Source of the DNA: Citrobacter gillenii
GTDB lineage: Bacteria > Pseudomonadota > Gammaproteobacteria > Enterobacterales > Enterobacteriaceae
Direction: 5' to 3'
Assembly (NCBI RefSeq): GCF_013337685.1
Contig: NZ_SUQN01000002.1
Location: 62,001-126,000, forward strand
DNA: 64,000 bases
A program made the position numbers and the translations under genes. Of this stretch, positions 49,263-59,407 are shown in pieces. Each line of letters starts with the position of its first letter. Position 1 is the stretch's first letter. The notes below the pieces were generated by a model. The model saw nothing but the letters and a program-made list of their open reading frames with translations, ran no database searches and had not been told where the DNA came from.

Positions 49263-52200
49263 ATGACAAAGGATCAGATTCGTTTCTCTCAGCGTGTACT
49301 TAGTGGGGTATTGAGCGCCCTGTTGGCCACGCAGCCGCTGTTTCCGGCCATTGCCGCCACCATCACCCCTGTCGGCAATACGCAAATGGATAAGGCGGCC
49401 AACGGTGTTCCGGTAGTGAACATCGCTACGCCGAACGCGTCCGGGATTTCACACAACAAATATAACGACTACAACGTGGGAAAAGAGGGGCTGATTCTTA
49501 ACAACGCCACCGGGCAATTAAATCAGACCCAGCTTGGCGGCATTATCCAGAACAACCCGAACCTGCGTTCAGGAAAAGAAGCGACAGGGATCATCAACGA
49601 AGTTACCGGGAATAGCCGTTCACAGCTCCAGGGCTATACCGAAGTAGCGGGGAAAGCCGCCAACGTCATGGTCGCCAACCCTTATGGCATTACCTGTAAC
49701 GGGTGCGGATTTATCAACACGCCTAACGCCACCCTGACTACCGGTAAACCGGTGTTAGATGCTAACGGTAATCTGCAGTCGCTGGATGTAAGCAAAGGCA
49801 GCATTACCATCGAAGGCAAAGGGCTGGATGGTAGCCAGAGCGATGCGGTGTCGATTATTGCCCGCGCCACGGAAATTAACGCGGCACTGCATGCAAAAAA
49901 TCTCAGTGTGATAGCCGGAGCTAACCGCATAACGGCGAAGGGGCAGGTGAGTCAACTGCAAGGCGAAGGGGATGTACCGAAAATCGCGGTAGATACCGGT
50001 GCGCTAGGCGGAATGTATGCCAACCGGATCCGTCTGGTTTCCAGCGAGAAAGGTTTGGGGGTCAACCTCGGGAATCTGAACGCCCGTCAGGGTGATATCA
50101 CGCTTGATGCAAATGGAAAATTAACCGTTAAGTCCAGCCTGGCCAGTGGGGCTGTTTCCATGAAAGGGCAAGAGGTTGCGCTTTCTGGCGATCATAAAGC
50201 GGGGGATAATTTATCCATCACCAGTCAGGGTGCTATCGCCCTGACTGATAGCGCCCTGGTCAGTGATAAAAACCTGCAGCTTACTGCGCAAGGAACGCTG
50301 GTGCAGAATGGCGGCGCGCTTACTGCGGGTCAGGATATTGTGCTGACGGCCGGCGATATAGCCCAGCAGCGTGCGGCGCAAATAGATGCCGCTGGAAATG
50401 TTTCGCTGACCGGGCGCAATCATGTTGCCACGCAGGGAACGGTCACTGCCGGAAAACAGCTGAGTGTGAAGGCGGATTCGCTGAGTAACAGCGGCCAATG
50501 GAGTGCGGGGGATGCTTCCCGTATTCAGGGCGGCAGCGTGACCAACAGCGGTGTGATGCAGGGGAAATCGCTGGATATTGCCGCCACGCGTGATGTTGAT
50601 CTTAGTGGTCAGCTCAATGCGGCAGATACGCTGACGATTAAAGGCCAGCGTATCTCTACAGCCACGGATGCTCAGGTGCAAAGTGGGAAGAATATCGCCC
50701 TGCAAGCCGAGACGGTAAATCTGAACGGCACCCACGCGGCGAAAAATGACCTGACCGTGATGGCAAACACCCTCACCCATGACGGAAAATCGAGTGCCAC
50801 GCAGATGAACCTGAACGTGGCGCAAACAATCACTCAAAACGGCACGCTGTTGGCAGACAACCTCAGTCTCGACAGCCAGCATATTGCTAACAGCGGCCTG
50901 CTGCAGGGTAACGCGGCGTTGGCTTTGCATACTGATAATCTGCAAAACCTGAGCGGCGGTACGATCTACAGCCTTACCGCTCTGGCGCTGGATATTCCGT
51001 ACCTGACTAACGACGGGATTATTGCTACCGATGGCGATCTGCGCCTTGGTGGTCTTCAGTTGATTAACGCTGGCGACATTCAGGCCGACACGCTTGAGCT
51101 GCAATTGCGCGACGCGGTAAATAATTCTGGGCGTCTGCTCGCGCACCAGAGTGCGCAACTCACGGCGCAAACGCTGGAAAATAGCGGCATGCTGGTGGCG
51201 AATACTATCACTCTCGAAGGAAACACTGTTCAGAACGGTGGTCTGGTTCAGGGGAATGACAGCGCATTGATTTCTGCGGGTGCTCTGACGACGGAGACGA
51301 CGGGGCAATGGCTAACCGGTAATGCGCTGACGGTGAACGCGGGTACGGTAGAGCACGCCGGGGTGATGCAGGGGAATACCCTTACATTGGCAGCCGATGC
51401 GCTGAATAACAGCGGTGTGCTCAACGGGTTAGGTGGCCTGGAAGGGATACTGACCGGGCAACTGACCAACGTCGGACAAATTCAAAGCGGCGGCGGACTC
51501 TCGCTCACCGCAAACGACCTGATCAGCGCCGGGCGTATCGTGGGGGATTCGCTCATGCTTGCGGCAACGACGCTGCGCAACAATGGCTTGTGGCAGGGGG
51601 CGAACGGACTGGCTTTACGCGGCGATACGCTTAGCACGGGCACGACGTCTCTGACGCTGAGCGGCGGCGCGCTGACCGTTGATGTCGGTACGATGATTAC
51701 GCAAGGTACGTTACAGGGACAACAGGTCGCGGTGACGTCTGATAACTGGCAGCACGCGGGTTCGTTGGTCAGCCTTGGTGCGCTGACGGCTGACATCAGT
51801 AACAGATTTGCCCTGCCGGGCGGCTTGATGAGTCAGGGAGCCATGTCGTTAGCTGCACAGCAGTTGAATAATGCCGGAAACATCCTCAGTGAAAGTGACA
51901 TTACGCTTGATGGTCAGCAGCTTACAAATACTGGGGTGGTACAGGGAAATACCCTGACGCTAAGCCAGGATCGTATTCATAACCAGGGCGTATTGATTGG
52001 TCTGCAAAGCCTGACGGTGGCAGCCCCGCAGCAGGAACTGATGAATGCGGCGGGCGGGTCGCTGCTAACCCAGGGAATGCTGAAAGTGACGTCCGGTGAT
52101 GTGACCAACGCAGGAACGTGGCAGGGGCAGTCGATTCTGCTCAATGCGCAGTCGCTGATTAATAGCGGAGCAATCCAAAGCGCAGACGCGCTACAGCTTA

Positions 52201-55200
52201 TGCTCGTCAAAAATCTCACTTCTGCCGAGGGCAGCAAAGTCACCGCCCTCGGCAATGCCACGCTACAGGCGCTATCCCTGACGAATAACGGGCAATGGGC
52301 GGCGAGTTATTTGACGTTAAACGGAACAACGCTGGATAACGCCGGGGCAATCAGCGGGGTCAATGGCCTGACGTTAGCCATGAATGGCGCGGTCAGCCAA
52401 CAGGCGTCGGGCAGCATGCTCACCGGCGGCGCATTGGATCTCAATGCGGCATCGGTGGCTAACGCGGGCAGCATTCAGGGGACGACGCTGAACATAACGT
52501 CCGGAGCGTTAACCAATGGCGGACGCCTGCAGGGGGATAATGACGCCACGCTGGCGCTGAGCGGTGACCTGACGAACCTGGCTGGTGGTGAAATTGTCAG
52601 CCGTCAGGGACTGACGATTGCCACGCCCGTACTGTTTAACTACGGCGTGATTCAGGGCGGCGGCAACACGCGTCTTAACGCCACAACCCGAGCGCTGAAC
52701 GAGGGGCAGCTGCTTTCCGGCGCCGAGTTGAGACTCACCACGCCGCAGTATTCCGGCGCGGGCTGGCTACAGGCGACAAATCTCATTCTGAATGCGGCAA
52801 TGGCCACCAACAACGGGAACTGGCTTGCCGACAGCGCAACGCTGACGGGCAGTCAGTTCACTAACCAGGGGACGACGCAGGCGGGACAACTGACGCTCAA
52901 TTACCAGCAGTTGACCAATAACGGTACGGTGTTAGGAACGACCCAACTGACCGTTAATGCCGATCGGGTGAGCCAGAATACGGCTGGCAAACTGTTCAGC
53001 GGTGGCGATTTGACTCTCAATAGCCAATCTCTGGACGCCTTCGGGCAGGTGGTTGCGCTGGGTAATCTGACGCTGAAACTGGTGAATGCGTTCACCGCCA
53101 ACAGTACGCTTGCTGCGGGCAACACGCTCACTGTTAACAGCGAGGGTGCCATCGACAACCGCAATGTCATGCAGGGGCAGGTGGTAAACCTGACCGCGGG
53201 CGGGCAGTTGAGCAACAATGGGCAAATTACCACCGGCAGCGGTACGAGCAGCCTCAGCGGCAGCAACGTGGCGCTTAATGCCGCCGGAACGGTACAGGGT
53301 GGGGGTGACATCATGGTCACCAGTCGCGACACTATTACCGTAGACGGTTTTACCGGCACGCGCGGAACGCTCACGCTCAATACACCGGGGGCGATCATCA
53401 ACACGGCGCTGCTGTATGCGGCAAATAACATGGCGCTGTATGCCGACTCTATCACCAATCAGCGCGGCGATATTCTTGCGGGCAACAGCCTGTGGATGCA
53501 GAAAGATGCGGCGGGAAATGCCAACCGCGAGGTCATCAACACCTCCGGCACCATCGAGACGCAGAGCGGCGATATCACGATTAAAACCGGACATCTTCTG
53601 AACCAGAGGGACGGGCTGGTGGTAAGTAATGGTAACACTGAAGATCTGACACAACAGTATGCATGGCTGAATGAGGGATATGCCGACATTCCTCTGTCAG
53701 AACTTATTCTGGGAACTGACTACGGCTATGTTGTTAGTCGATCCTGCAGCGGAGGCGGTAGCCCAGGGCACGGCGCAGGCCCAAACTGTAGCGATGTCGC
53801 AATACCCCTGGCGATGAAAAACAGCCCTGCGAAAGAGATCGCTATTTCACGTTCTACCCTTTCAGTCTCCGCAAACGGCGGTGCCGGGCGCATCAGTGCC
53901 GCGCGCGGGATGGTAATCCAGGCAGATCATCTGGAAAATAATGCCAGCACGTTGCTTGCGGGCGGGGATATGTCCCTTTCCGGTTCAACCCTGCAAAATC
54001 AGTCCTGGACTGACGGGACGATCACCCGTTATCGGACGTATGTTGCTGAGCAATCAGGTTTTACCTGGGAGACCCCTGCCGCTTCGGTAGACGCGGATAG
54101 ATATAATAGCGGCCTGATTCACTATATCGCTCAGGGTAATGACCGGGAGGAAACCTCTGGAGGAACGGCATACCGCGCTGTTATTCAGTCTGGCGGAACA
54201 ATTCTGGCTAATTTTTCGCAGGATATCAGCAATACCACAACCACCCCGAGTGCGGGTGGGGCGATAAATACCCTCGTTACCCCAACCCTGAATACTCTCA
54301 GTAACCAGACCATCGACGCCGGGGTGCAAAAGCAGACACTGGCAGATAGTGAAGCGGTTAGCGTTAATTCGCCGCAGTGGAACGATCAACTGCAAGATGC
54401 CCTGCAGCAGATTAACGGTGGCACGCTGGATGCCGGGAATGTCGCGGATACAACGCTGGACACCGTCTCTACCGATAAGAACAGCCAGATTAATCAGGGG
54501 GAAGCGGTGGATACTAGCGCGTATCCATTGCCTTTTGGTCAAAACGGCTACTTTGTTGTCTCTGACGATCCGCAAAGCCCGTACCTGATCAACATTAATC
54601 CTAAGCTTAACGGCCTGGGGCAGTTGGATCCGGCTCTGTTTGCCGAGTTGAACGTACTGCTGGGGATTACGCCTGGCGATGCCCCACGTGAAACCAACAG
54701 CGCCTATACCGATCAAAATCAGTTCCTCGGATCGGCGTATATGCTGGACCGTCTCAACCTGAATCCGGAATACGATTACCGTTTTCTCGGTGACGCGGCG
54801 TTCGATACCCGTTACGTCAGTAATGCGATGCTGAATCAGACAGGAAGCCGTTATATCAACGGTATAGGTTCCGATCTGGATCAAATGCGTTATCTGATGG
54901 ATAGCGCCGCCAGCGCACAGCAGTCGCTGGGGCTGAAATTTGGCGTGGCCCTGACGGCGGAGCAAATTGCCTCTCTTGAGCAGAGCATGCTGTGGTGGGA
55001 AGCGGCGACCGTCAACGGTGAAACGGTGATGATACCGAAGCTCTATCTGTCGCCGAAGGATATCACCGTCAATAACGGGAGCGTCATCTCTGGAAATAAT
55101 GTCCAACTGGCAGGCGGCACTATCACTAACACCGGCAGTACGCTGCTGGCGAATAACACCCTGACCCTCGATAGCCAGAATAGCATTAACAATCTCAACA

Positions 55201-58200
55201 ATGGCCTGATGCAGGCCGGGGGCAACCTCGACCTGAGCGCTATTGGTGATATCAATAACATCAGCGCCGCTATTAGCGGAAAAACGGTTCAGCTGGCAAG
55301 TCTCGACGGCAGCATTAATAACCTGACGCAGGTGGAGCAGATAGACATCAATGCGTGGGATAAATACGGCAATGTGAGTTTTAAAGACACGCTGCTGGGC
55401 ACGACGGCGTCGATTACCGCACAGGATGGGCTGTCGCTCTCGGCAGGCAAGAATATCACCGTCACGGGCGCAACGCTTTCGGCGGGCGATTCACTGCAGA
55501 TGAATGCCGCGGGAGATATTGCGGTGAATGCGAATCACATTAACGATGCGCAGAGCCATGCCGGACGCTGGACTGACGAGACCAGCCGTTCATCACAAGG
55601 CTGGCAGGGAAGCAGCATCAGCGCAGGAGGGGACCTTGGCATCAATGCCGGGAATAATCTCAACCTGACGGCAAGCGACGTGAACGCTGGCGGTAGTGCG
55701 GTGCTGACTGCGGGTAACGATCTCAACCTGAATGCGGCCACCACGCTTGAGAACAGCCGCGACGGGGGCAGTGAATCGCACCGTTCTGGACTGGATCGCA
55801 CCACTATTTCTGCGGGCGATAACCTGGTCCTGATCGCGGGTCAGGATATTAACGCCCACGCTGCTGGCCTGGCGGCGGAAAATGATGTGGGTCTGCAGGT
55901 CGGACGCGATGTCAATTTGCTGGCCGAGGCCACGGCCGAAGGCGACAGTTACCACGCGAAGAAAAAAACCATCATCAATGAGTCCGTGCGCCAGCAGGGA
56001 ACGGAAGTTGCCAGCGGTGGCGACACGGTCATTATCGCCGGGCGCGATGTGAATGCTCAGGCAACCGATGTGATTGCTCAGGGGGATATCGGCGTAGCGG
56101 CGGGCCGGGATGTGAATCTCATTACGGCGACGGAAAGTGACTACCACTACGAAGAAACCACCAAAACCAAAAAAGGATTCCTCAATAAAAAGACCACCCA
56201 CACGATTGAGGAGGACAGCGCCACGCGTGAAAAAGGCACGTTGCTGAGCGGTGACAATGTGACTGTAGCTGCCGGGAACAACATTCTGGTACAGGGCTCA
56301 GCCGTCGTCGGTGATGGCGATGTGGCGCTCGGTGCCGGAAACAACGTCGATATTATTGCCGCAACCAATACCGACACCGCATGGCGATTTAAAGAAACGA
56401 AAAAAAGCGGCGTGATGGGAACAGGCGGCATCGGTTTTTCCATCGGCAGCAGTAAAACCACGCATGATTTGCGCGAGCAGGGCACCACCCAGAGCGAGAG
56501 CTTCAGCACGGTCGGGTCAACCGGCGGCAACGTCAGCATTACCGCCGGTCAGCAGGTGCACATCGGCGGCGCGGATATCATCGCACAGAAAGATATTGCC
56601 GTGCTCGGCGACAGCGTGGTGATTGAGCCCGGCCATGACAAATGTACCCGCGATGAGACGTTTGAGCAGAAGAGCAGCGGCTTGACGGTGGCGCTGTCAG
56701 GTGCAGCAGGCAGCGCAGTAAACAGCGCGGTGCAAACCTCACAGGATGCGAAGGGGGAGAGCGATGACCGTCTGGCGGCGCTGCAGGCCACCAAAGCGGT
56801 GCTTTCTGGCGCGCAGGCGGTGCAGGCGGCAGCGGTTGCCCGGGCCAGCGACAAAGCGGACAGCGGGCTGGGTATCAGCGTCTCGCTGACGTCGCAGAGC
56901 GCCAAATCTGAACAACATGTTCAGACTGATACCGTGACGGGCAGTACCCTGAATGCCGGGAATAACCTGATTATCGCCGCGACGGGCAGCGGCCAAAGCG
57001 GCAACAGCGGCAACATCCTGATCGGCGGCAGCCAGATAAAGGCGGGCGGGGACACCACGCTGGTGGCGGCGAACGATATTGTGCTGAGCGGTGCGGCAAA
57101 CACCCAGCAGACGACCGGTACAAACAGCAGCAGCGGGGGCGGGGTGGGCGTCGGTATCGGCGTCAACGTAGACAGTTACGGCATCAGCGTCTTCGCCAAC
57201 GTCAACGGCGCAAAAGGCAGTGAAAAGGGCAACGGCACGGCGTGGACGGAGACCACGCTGGACAGCGGCGGTACGGTTTCGCTGGTCAGCGGGCGTGACG
57301 CCATCCTGAACGGGGCGCAGGTCAGCGGTGACAGCGTGGTGGCTGACATCGGTGGCGACCTGTGGATGAGCAGCGCCCAGGACAGCAATGACTACCGGTC
57401 GAAGCAGAGCAGCGCGGCGGCCGGGGGCAGCTTTACCTACGGCAGCATGTCCGGCTCAGGCTATATCAGCGCCAGCCAGGACCAGATGAAGAGCGACTAT
57501 GCCTCGGTGCAGGAGCAGACGGGGCTGTTTGCCGGCGACGGTGGATTTGACGTGACGGTGGGCGGGCACACGCAGCTGGACGGCGCGGTAATCGCTTCGA
57601 CGGCGACGGCGGATAAAAACAGTCTGGACACCGGGACGCTGGGTTTCAGGGATATTCATAACGAAGCGGACTTTACGGTCAGCCATGCGGGAGCCAGCGT
57701 GAGCGCTGGCGGTGGAGACACGGGCGGCGGGTTCAAAGGCAACATGCCGGTCGGGATGGTTACGGTCGGGGGCAACAGCGGTCATGCGGACGGGACGACG
57801 CAGGCGGCGGTAGCGGAAGGGACGATAACGGCTCGCGACACGGCGAATCAGCAGCAGGATGTGGCGGGTCTGAGCCGTGACACGGAGCATGCGAACGACA
57901 GCATCAGCCCGATTTTTGACAAAGAGAAAGAGCAGAAGCGGCTGCAGGAAGTGAGCCTCATCGGGGAGATGGGCAGCCAGGCGGCAGATATCGCACGGAC
58001 GCAGGGGGAGCTGAATGCGCTGGAGGAAGCGCGGAAGGTTTACCCGGATAAAACGGCGGAAGAGCTGAAAGAGACGCAGACCTGGCGTGATGCACAGGCA
58101 GAATATGGTACAGGGAGTGATTTTCAGCGTGGTATTCAGGCGGCGACGGCAGCGCTTCAGGGGCTGGCGGGTGGAGATGCCGGCGCGGCGCTGGCGGGGG

Positions 58201-58973
58201 CATCGGCCCCGTACCTGGCGAATATTATTGGTCATGATTCGGGATTAAGCGATGATGCGGCGCTGATAGCGCATGCGATACTGGGTGGCGCGGCAGCGGC
58301 GATGCAGGGAAACAGCGCGGCGGCGGGAGCGGCAGGGGCCGTCACGGGCGAGCTGGCGGCGAAAGCGATAATGGAGGTGATGTACCCGGATAAGCGGGTC
58401 AGTGAGCTGAGCGAAGCGGAAAAGCAGACCATCGGCATGCTGGCGAGTCTGTCCGCGGGAATGGCGGGCGCTCTGGCGGGAGACAGTACGTCGTCTGCGG
58501 CAGCGGGCGCGCAGGCCGGGAAGAATGCGGTTGAGAATAACTCACTGAGTAAGAAAGACAAAGTTGATATCTTTGATATCAACCCGATGCTGAAAATCGG
58601 GATTGAGGATGCTGACGGAGAGTTACTGAAAGGCGGCGGTGGAGTTGCTAAAAATGGTAAAGCCAGCCTCACTGCGAAAGATAGTCTTATTTCATCAGCA
58701 AATAAACCAATTAACGGGCAAGGTATGTCTGCTGCAGCAAGAGCCTGGGAAAAGCATGCTGGCAGAGAGGGTGGAACGTTTGAACCTTTAAAAGGAAATG
58801 TGGCTCAAAAAAATGAATCTGCGAGTAAGTTTGTTAGTGATGTATTGAGTAATCCAGGTACTGTCAGAACAGAGTTATCTCGTGGTGGCGTGGAATATCG
58901 TCTACCAAGTGGTCAAGGTATTCGCTATAACTCTGATGGCTCGTTTTCTGGTTTCTTAGATCCAAGAAGGTAA
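49263..58973 (+). CDS. cdiA: CdiA, contact-dependent growth inhibition effector
   Basis: 3236 residues. Signal and TPS domain (1-290) with the secretion motif VANPYGITCNGCGFINTPNA. A long FHA-1 beta-helix (about 300-1450) has repeats built on N-GG--QG and L-NSG. A non-repeat block (about 1450-1935, with RSCSGGGSPGHGAGPNC) is the expected receptor-binding region. FHA-2 repeats (about 1935-2850) precede a pretoxin region with Ala/Gly-rich helices (about 2920-3085). VENN is at 3090-3093, then a 147-residue C-terminal toxin ending SRGGVEYRLPSGQGIRYN and SGFLDPRR. Delivered to neighbouring cells on contact. The toxin has no hydrophobic segments, so a nuclease-like activity in the cytoplasm is my inference. 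Which receptor it uses cannot be read. Confidence 0.93.
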   Translation: MTKDQIRFSQRVLSGVLSALLATQPLFPAIAATITPVGNTQMDKAANGVPVVNIATPNASGISHNKYNDYNVGKEGLILNNATGQLNQTQLGGIIQNNPNLRSGKEATGIINEVTGNSRSQLQGYTEVAGKAANVMVANPYGITCNGCGFINTPNATLTTGKPVLDANGNLQSLDVSKGSITIEGKGLDGSQSDAVSIIARATEINAALHAKNLSVIAGANRITAKGQVSQLQGEGDVPKIAVDTGALGGMYANRIRLVSSEKGLGVNLGNLNARQGDITLDANGKLTVKSSLASGAVSMKGQEVALSGDHKAGDNLSITSQGAIALTDSALVSDKNLQLTAQGTLVQNGGALTAGQDIVLTAGDIAQQRAAQIDAAGNVSLTGRNHVATQGTVTAGKQLSVKADSLSNSGQWSAGDASRIQGGSVTNSGVMQGKSLDIAATRDVDLSGQLNAADTLTIKGQRISTATDAQVQSGKNIALQAETVNLNGTHAAKNDLTVMANTLTHDGKSSATQMNLNVAQTITQNGTLLADNLSLDSQHIANSGLLQGNAALALHTDNLQNLSGGTIYSLTALALDIPYLTNDGIIATDGDLRLGGLQLINAGDIQADTLELQLRDAVNNSGRLLAHQSAQLTAQTLENSGMLVANTITLEGNTVQNGGLVQGNDSALISAGALTTETTGQWLTGNALTVNAGTVEHAGVMQGNTLTLAADALNNSGVLNGLGGLEGILTGQLTNVGQIQSGGGLSLTANDLISAGRIVGDSLMLAATTLRNNGLWQGANGLALRGDTLSTGTTSLTLSGGALTVDVGTMITQGTLQGQQVAVTSDNWQHAGSLVSLGALTADISNRFALPGGLMSQGAMSLAAQQLNNAGNILSESDITLDGQQLTNTGVVQGNTLTLSQDRIHNQGVLIGLQSLTVAAPQQELMNAAGGSLLTQGMLKVTSGDVTNAGTWQGQSILLNAQSLINSGAIQSADALQLMLVKNLTSAEGSKVTALGNATLQALSLTNNGQWAASYLTLNGTTLDNAGAISGVNGLTLAMNGAVSQQASGSMLTGGALDLNAASVANAGSIQGTTLNITSGALTNGGRLQGDNDATLALSGDLTNLAGGEIVSRQGLTIATPVLFNYGVIQGGGNTRLNATTRALNEGQLLSGAELRLTTPQYSGAGWLQATNLILNAAMATNNGNWLADSATLTGSQFTNQGTTQAGQLTLNYQQLTNNGTVLGTTQLTVNADRVSQNTAGKLFSGGDLTLNSQSLDAFGQVVALGNLTLKLVNAFTANSTLAAGNTLTVNSEGAIDNRNVMQGQVVNLTAGGQLSNNGQITTGSGTSSLSGSNVALNAAGTVQGGGDIMVTSRDTITVDGFTGTRGTLTLNTPGAIINTALLYAANNMALYADSITNQRGDILAGNSLWMQKDAAGNANREVINTSGTIETQSGDITIKTGHLLNQRDGLVVSNGNTEDLTQQYAWLNEGYADIPLSELILGTDYGYVVSRSCSGGGSPGHGAGPNCSDVAIPLAMKNSPAKEIAISRSTLSVSANGGAGRISAARGMVIQADHLENNASTLLAGGDMSLSGSTLQNQSWTDGTITRYRTYVAEQSGFTWETPAASVDADRYNSGLIHYIAQGNDREETSGGTAYRAVIQSGGTILANFSQDISNTTTTPSAGGAINTLVTPTLNTLSNQTIDAGVQKQTLADSEAVSVNSPQWNDQLQDALQQINGGTLDAGNVADTTLDTVSTDKNSQINQGEAVDTSAYPLPFGQNGYFVVSDDPQSPYLININPKLNGLGQLDPALFAELNVLLGITPGDAPRETNSAYTDQNQFLGSAYMLDRLNLNPEYDYRFLGDAAFDTRYVSNAMLNQTGSRYINGIGSDLDQMRYLMDSAASAQQSLGLKFGVALTAEQIASLEQSMLWWEAATVNGETVMIPKLYLSPKDITVNNGSVISGNNVQLAGGTITNTGSTLLANNTLTLDSQNSINNLNNGLMQAGGNLDLSAIGDINNISAAISGKTVQLASLDGSINNLTQVEQIDINAWDKYGNVSFKDTLLGTTASITAQDGLSLSAGKNITVTGATLSAGDSLQMNAAGDIAVNANHINDAQSHAGRWTDETSRSSQGWQGSSISAGGDLGINAGNNLNLTASDVNAGGSAVLTAGNDLNLNAATTLENSRDGGSESHRSGLDRTTISAGDNLVLIAGQDINAHAAGLAAENDVGLQVGRDVNLLAEATAEGDSYHAKKKTIINESVRQQGTEVASGGDTVIIAGRDVNAQATDVIAQGDIGVAAGRDVNLITATESDYHYEETTKTKKGFLNKKTTHTIEEDSATREKGTLLSGDNVTVAAGNNILVQGSAVVGDGDVALGAGNNVDIIAATNTDTAWRFKETKKSGVMGTGGIGFSIGSSKTTHDLREQGTTQSESFSTVGSTGGNVSITAGQQVHIGGADIIAQKDIAVLGDSVVIEPGHDKCTRDETFEQKSSGLTVALSGAAGSAVNSAVQTSQDAKGESDDRLAALQATKAVLSGAQAVQAAAVARASDKADSGLGISVSLTSQSAKSEQHVQTDTVTGSTLNAGNNLIIAATGSGQSGNSGNILIGGSQIKAGGDTTLVAANDIVLSGAANTQQTTGTNSSSGGGVGVGIGVNVDSYGISVFANVNGAKGSEKGNGTAWTETTLDSGGTVSLVSGRDAILNGAQVSGDSVVADIGGDLWMSSAQDSNDYRSKQSSAAAGGSFTYGSMSGSGYISASQDQMKSDYASVQEQTGLFAGDGGFDVTVGGHTQLDGAVIASTATADKNSLDTGTLGFRDIHNEADFTVSHAGASVSAGGGDTGGGFKGNMPVGMVTVGGNSGHADGTTQAAVAEGTITARDTANQQQDVAGLSRDTEHANDSISPIFDKEKEQKRLQEVSLIGEMGSQAADIARTQGELNALEEARKVYPDKTAEELKETQTWRDAQAEYGTGSDFQRGIQAATAALQGLAGGDAGAALAGASAPYLANIIGHDSGLSDDAALIAHAILGGAAAAMQGNSAAAGAAGAVTGELAAKAIMEVMYPDKRVSELSEAEKQTIGMLASLSAGMAGALAGDSTSSAAAGAQAGKNAVENNSLSKKDKVDIFDINPMLKIGIEDADGELLKGGGGVAKNGKASLTAKDSLISSANKPINGQGMSAAARAWEKHAGREGGTFEPLKGNVAQKNESASKFVSDVLSNPGTVRTELSRGGVEYRLPSGQGIRYNSDGSFSGFLDPRR

Positions 58974-58978
58974 GGCGC

Positions 58979-59215
58979 ATGAATGACGGATTTGAAGTGG
59001 ATTTTTTTAGTGACTCTCGTTATGAGGAACTGACAGCGGAAATATCTTATAAAGGGCAAATTCTATGTCAGTTGAACAAAGATAAAGGGGTTGATTCAAT
59101 TGAAATAGAGTTTTTTTCTGATAGCCGAATTTTGGCTGAAACTGTAGTTATGAAATTTCCTGTTGACGATTTTTTAAAAATTTTAGAACAGACGAAAGAA
59201 GAATTGATCGGTTAA
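58979..59215 (+). CDS. cdiI: CdiI, immunity protein for the CdiA C-terminal toxin
   Basis: A 78-residue acidic soluble protein starting 5 bases after the cdiA stop. Position, size and charge make it the cognate immunity protein, expected to bind the basic C-terminal toxin (ends LDPRR). It has an internal duplication: EVDFFSDSR at residues 6-14 and EIEFFSDSR at 42-50. Family not named with confidence. It is much richer in A+T than cdiA upstream of VENN, as usual for exchanged CDI cassettes. Confidence 0.82.
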   Translation: MNDGFEVDFFSDSRYEELTAEISYKGQILCQLNKDKGVDSIEIEFFSDSRILAETVVMKFPVDDFLKILEQTKEELIG

Positions 59216-59407
59216 TTTCTGCGTGTTACGTGGAATCTAACTATTTACCCGGAGGGTTCTTTTCCATGCGATAGTGTGTCTAGGTGGAAAGGCGTATCTG
59301 GAAAAAATGTTGCTGCGTCAGATGTACAGCAGGGAAAACCGGTTGTAAGTCACTGAAAGTGCAGGAGAAAATCGGGGTCATCGCAGCAGCTTACGTCGGA
59401 AAGAGTT
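59216..59407. other. Decayed spacer between cdiI and the first orphan module
   Basis: No complete gene. A 26-codon open stretch (59277-59357) reads VSRWKGVSGKNVAASDVQQG and then KPVVSH before a stop; it may be the tail of a lost toxin, but I cannot assign it. A second short open stretch then leads in frame into the VAENN junction of module 1. Confidence 0.4.

Noticed and set aside
50211..51308. Several long minus-strand open frames inside cdiA, here and up to 58672.
   Set aside because: They follow from repetitive FHA codons; no conserved protein features.
53280..57400. A CRISPR-like or tandem DNA repeat array within cdiA.
   Set aside because: The repeats are protein-level FHA repeats of variable sequence and length, not identical direct repeats with unique spacers.
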